Source: Pseudoalteromonas distincta (GTDB lineage Bacteria > Pseudomonadota > Gammaproteobacteria > Enterobacterales > Alteromonadaceae). Taken from it: a DNA stretch of 64,000 bases. This document shows, piece by piece, positions 61,879-64,000 of this stretch. The number at the start of each line of letters is the position of its first letter. Within the stretch, counting starts at the first letter, position 1. The stretch covers positions 446,471 through 510,470 of the forward strand of contig NZ_JWIG01000001.1 of the NCBI RefSeq assembly GCF_000814675.1, given 5' to 3'. A program made the position numbers and the translations under genes. The notes beneath the pieces are model-generated. The model did not search any database. It had not been told where the DNA came from and saw only the letters and a list, made by a program, of their open reading frames with translations.

Positions 61879-62184
61879 AAATTAAAGTTAATTGAATAAA
61901 ATTACTAATTAACAACTCAGCGCGCAATAAATGTCCCTGTATATCAACTATAGAAAAAGGCTTTCAATAATTTAAAAACTAATGAATTAGCATTGTTATT
62001 ACAAAGAATTTATTCTTTTTTATTGTGTGTACCTGTATAAAACATAAATAACATTGTATTTACATCGACTTTTGTTTATAAAGTAAGTTGAATGGACTCT
62101 TGAAATAAGTAATTGACTTATAAGTATAAAAATCAAGCGCCTATCAATAAAAACTTCTGCAATTATCTATATGGACAAAAATTT
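61879..62184. other. 306-bp promoter region of lipoprotein operon
   Basis: No gene seen. AT-rich with possible -35-like TTGACT near 62113, but no confident promoter can be placed. Confidence 0.4.
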
Positions 62185-62865
62185 ATGCGAATTAACCAAA
62201 GCCACATTAAAACAATTGTAATCGCTGCAATTACAGCTTCCTCTTTAGCTGGGTGTGCTACAACATCATCAAAAGTAATAGAAACACCAGCTGTTGCTAG
62301 CTATAACACAACCTACTCAGGTACAAAAAGCAAACTAGTCGTAGGTCAGTTTGTAAACCGTTCGAGCTTTCAAAATGGTATATTTTCATCAGGCCAAGAC
62401 CGTTTAGGCAGCCAAGCAAAAACAACACTAATGAGCCACTTACAACAAACAAATCGCTTTAGTGTGCTTGATCGCGACAATATGGCAGCCCTTGCAGAAG
62501 AAGCAAAGTTAACAGGTACAAAACAAGTTCTTAGCGGTGCTAAATTTGTTGTAACTGGTGATGTAACAGAGTTTGGCCGTAAAGCCATTGGCGATCGCCA
62601 GCTTTTTGGTTTATTGGGTAAAGGTAAATCGCAAATTGCTTATGCTAAAGTAACGCTTAATGTTGTTGATGTTACTACATCAGAAGTTATTTATTCAGTG
62701 CAAGGTGCTGGTGAATACAGCCTATCAGAACGTGAAGTTATTGGTTTTGGTAGCACAGCTTCATACGATGCCACATTAAATGGCAAAGTACTTGACCTAG
62801 CTATTCGCGAAGTCGTTAACAAGTTAGTTACTGGTCTTGAAGCTGGCCAATGGGGCAATAAATAA
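62185..62865 (+). CDS. CsgG/HfaB family lipoprotein
   Basis: A 226-residue envelope lipoprotein with lipobox SLAGC (Cys24). CsgG-family blocks: KLVVGQFVNRSSF, RFSVLDRDNMAALAEEAKLTG, AKFVVTGDVTEFGRK, AKVTLNVVDVTTSEVIYSVQG, and the C-terminal AIREVVNKLVTGLE. CsgG forms the curli secretion pore, but many relatives are of unknown function. First gene of a three-lipoprotein operon, overlapping the next by one base (TAATG). The start at 62185 fits the signal peptide; the longer frame does not. Confidence 0.88.
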   Translation: MRINQSHIKTIVIAAITASSLAGCATTSSKVIETPAVASYNTTYSGTKSKLVVGQFVNRSSFQNGIFSSGQDRLGSQAKTTLMSHLQQTNRFSVLDRDNMAALAEEAKLTGTKQVLSGAKFVVTGDVTEFGRKAIGDRQLFGLLGKGKSQIAYAKVTLNVVDVTTSEVIYSVQGAGEYSLSEREVIGFGSTASYDATLNGKVLDLAIREVVNKLVTGLEAGQWGNK

Positions 62866-63212
62866 TGAAAAAGCTAATTACCTTAGCATTTGTTTGTATA
62901 GCCCTAACGGGTTGTAACTCAACGAAAGAACCTATTTACTATTACGGTGACTATAGCACTGCCGTATACGCCTATTTAAAAGCAGATGACGTAACAGCCG
63001 AAGAGCAAATTAGTATGCTTGAGCAAATTATTGCCGATGCCGCAAACAAAAGTAAGAATGTTGCACCTGGCCTACATGCTCACCTAGGTATGCTGTACTT
63101 TGAAACGGGTAATCCTTCATTAGGCACTACTCACTTCGAAACTGAGAAATCACTTTTCCCAGAATCAGTTCATTACATCGACTTCCTTCTAAAATCTGCG
63201 AAAGGCGCTTAA
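62865..63212 (+). CDS. DUF4810 family lipoprotein
   Basis: A 115-residue lipoprotein with lipobox LTGC (Cys17). It has the DUF4810 pattern: PIYYYGDYSTAVYAYLKADD then a helical tetratricopeptide-like half (HLGMLYFETGNPSLGTTHFETE). It sits between the CsgG-like and DUF799 genes, overlapping the first by one base and one base short of the second, so all three are translated together. Function unknown. Confidence 0.85.
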   Translation: MKKLITLAFVCIALTGCNSTKEPIYYYGDYSTAVYAYLKADDVTAEEQISMLEQIIADAANKSKNVAPGLHAHLGMLYFETGNPSLGTTHFETEKSLFPESVHYIDFLLKSAKGA

Positions 63213-63213
63213 T

Positions 63214-63891
63214 ATGCTTAATTTAAAATCATACACAGCGATCGCATTAGTCGCATTACTCGCTGGTTGTGTTTCACCTCCACCAGCACATGACTACACA
63301 GCATTTAAACAAGCAGACCCTCACTCAGTTATTATTTTACCTCCGCTAAATAATACACCTGAAGTAATTGCACCATACAGTGTGATGACTCAAATGGTCG
63401 CGCCTATAGCTGAGTCGGGTTTTTATGTTTTTCCTGTAGCTTTAGTTGATCAAACCTTTAAAGGTAATGGCCTCACTGTTGCAAGCGACGTACACCAAGT
63501 ACCGGTGAATAAATTACATGAAATTTTTGGTGCAGACTCTGCGCTTTACATCACTATTGAAGAATACGGCACTAGCTATGTTGTAATTTCTAGCGAAACA
63601 GCTGTAACTGTGTCAGCCTCACTAGTTGATTTACGCACTGGCGAGCAATTATGGCAAGGCAAAGCAAGAGCCTCTTCAGCTGAACAACAAAGTAATGGCG
63701 GTGGTGGCCTTGTAGGTATGCTTGTTATTGCAGCAATCAATCAAATTGCTGAAACGGTAACCGATAAAGGCTTTGAAATCGCAGCAATGACTTCAACACG
63801 CTTACTTTCTTCAGATGTTTACAACGGCTTATTATATGGACCTCGTTCACCTAATTATGGCCAACCAGCACCAAGCGAAAAGAAAAAATAA
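63214..63891 (+). CDS. DUF799 (GNA1162-like) lipoprotein
   Basis: A 225-residue lipoprotein with lipobox LAGC (Cys19). DUF799 pattern: PHSVIILPPLNNTPEV, SVMTQMVAPIAESGFYVFPVAL, FGADSALYITIEEYG and SASLVDLRTGEQLWQGKA. The Neisseria homologue GNA1162 is a surface-vaccine candidate with a TolB-N-like fold. Third gene of the operon, followed by a terminator. Envelope role likely, precise function unknown. Confidence 0.88.
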   Translation: MLNLKSYTAIALVALLAGCVSPPPAHDYTAFKQADPHSVIILPPLNNTPEVIAPYSVMTQMVAPIAESGFYVFPVALVDQTFKGNGLTVASDVHQVPVNKLHEIFGADSALYITIEEYGTSYVVISSETAVTVSASLVDLRTGEQLWQGKARASSAEQQSNGGGGLVGMLVIAAINQIAETVTDKGFEIAAMTSTRLLSSDVYNGLLYGPRSPNYGQPAPSEKKK

Positions 63892-63918
63892 CTCTTATTG
63901 TTATTAACCTAAATCTTA

Positions 63919-63955
63919 AAAAGGCCGAATCATTAAATGGGATTCGGCCTTTTTA
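63919..63955 (+). terminator. Terminator of lipoprotein operon
   Basis: Perfect 10-bp stem AGGCCGAATC/GATTCGGCCT with a nine-base loop, A-rich left flank and T5. Confidence 0.92.
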
Positions 63956-64000
63956 ATAAAAGCTTACCTAGCTAAAAACCTTAGCAAAGTTACTTTTAAG

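Noticed and set aside
1..64000. CRISPR arrays, integrases, transposases, prophage genes, rRNA operons
   Set aside because: None seen: no evenly spaced direct repeats and no matching protein motifs on either strand.

Overview
The window reads as a chromosomal segment of a marine gammaproteobacterium, most likely Pseudoalteromonas or a close relative in the Alteromonadales. This is inferred from the AT-rich coding style, three TonB-dependent receptors, several secreted or periplasmic peptidases, chemotaxis and two-component genes, and short palindromic intergenic repeats. No rRNA, CRISPR array, prophage or transposase gene is visible. Almost all of the DNA is tightly packed protein genes, separated by clear rho-independent terminators.

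Layout. 1-11.5 kb: the 3' end of an amidohydrolase, an HDOD protein, an M49-like lipoprotein peptidase, a HIT protein, a DPP IV-type peptidase, a Cache chemoreceptor, an M17 aminopeptidase and DNA polymerase IV. 11.5-15.6 kb: a 365-bp MITE-like element, an overlooked 58-residue membrane protein, a thioesterase, a Tas-like aldo/keto reductase, an orphan periplasmic binding protein and an FAH-family hydrolase. A second, inverted copy of part of the repeat closes this stretch. 15.6-21.1 kb: a five-gene signalling operon (sigma-54 response regulator, a stand-alone DHp-like protein, a CHASE3 kinase, a single-domain regulator and a triple-receiver hybrid kinase). 21.4-23.5 kb: a Nudix hydrolase and an aldehyde dehydrogenase whose upstream region carries a good sigma-54 promoter, which may link it to the neighbouring regulator. 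24-26.4 kb: an AraC/EamA pair bounded by similar hairpin segments and a REP-like palindrome.

26.4-45 kb: an EEP-family phosphatase/nuclease, a His-rich RcnB-like protein, a TonB receptor, a divergent NimR/NimT-like pair, an M20 peptidase, a divergent LysR/SDR pair in which the SDR lacks its catalytic residues, and a divergent LysR/SMP-30-like pair. These are followed by a TonB receptor with a flavinylation-associated cytochrome module and an overlapping SGNH hydrolase/polysaccharide deacetylase pair. 45-47 kb: a decayed tRNA-Leu copy, a fatty acid desaturase and an intact tRNA-Leu(CAA) with its promoter and terminator. 47-64 kb: a VOC protein, a GFA-family protein, a large catalase, MscS, glutathionylspermidine synthetase/amidase, a DUF2237 protein, Dps, a large TonB receptor, a SulP transporter, a glutathione transferase, a DUF1223 protein and a CsgG/DUF4810/DUF799 lipoprotein operon.

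Taken together the segment supports peptide scavenging, outer-membrane uptake, and oxidative or thiol stress defence (catalase, Dps, Gss, GST), under dense local regulation. The least ordinary items are the signalling operon with its stand-alone DHp protein, the MITE-like repeats, the tRNA-Leu relic and several unlisted small genes and palindromes. All functional calls come from reading motifs by eye; no database search was run.
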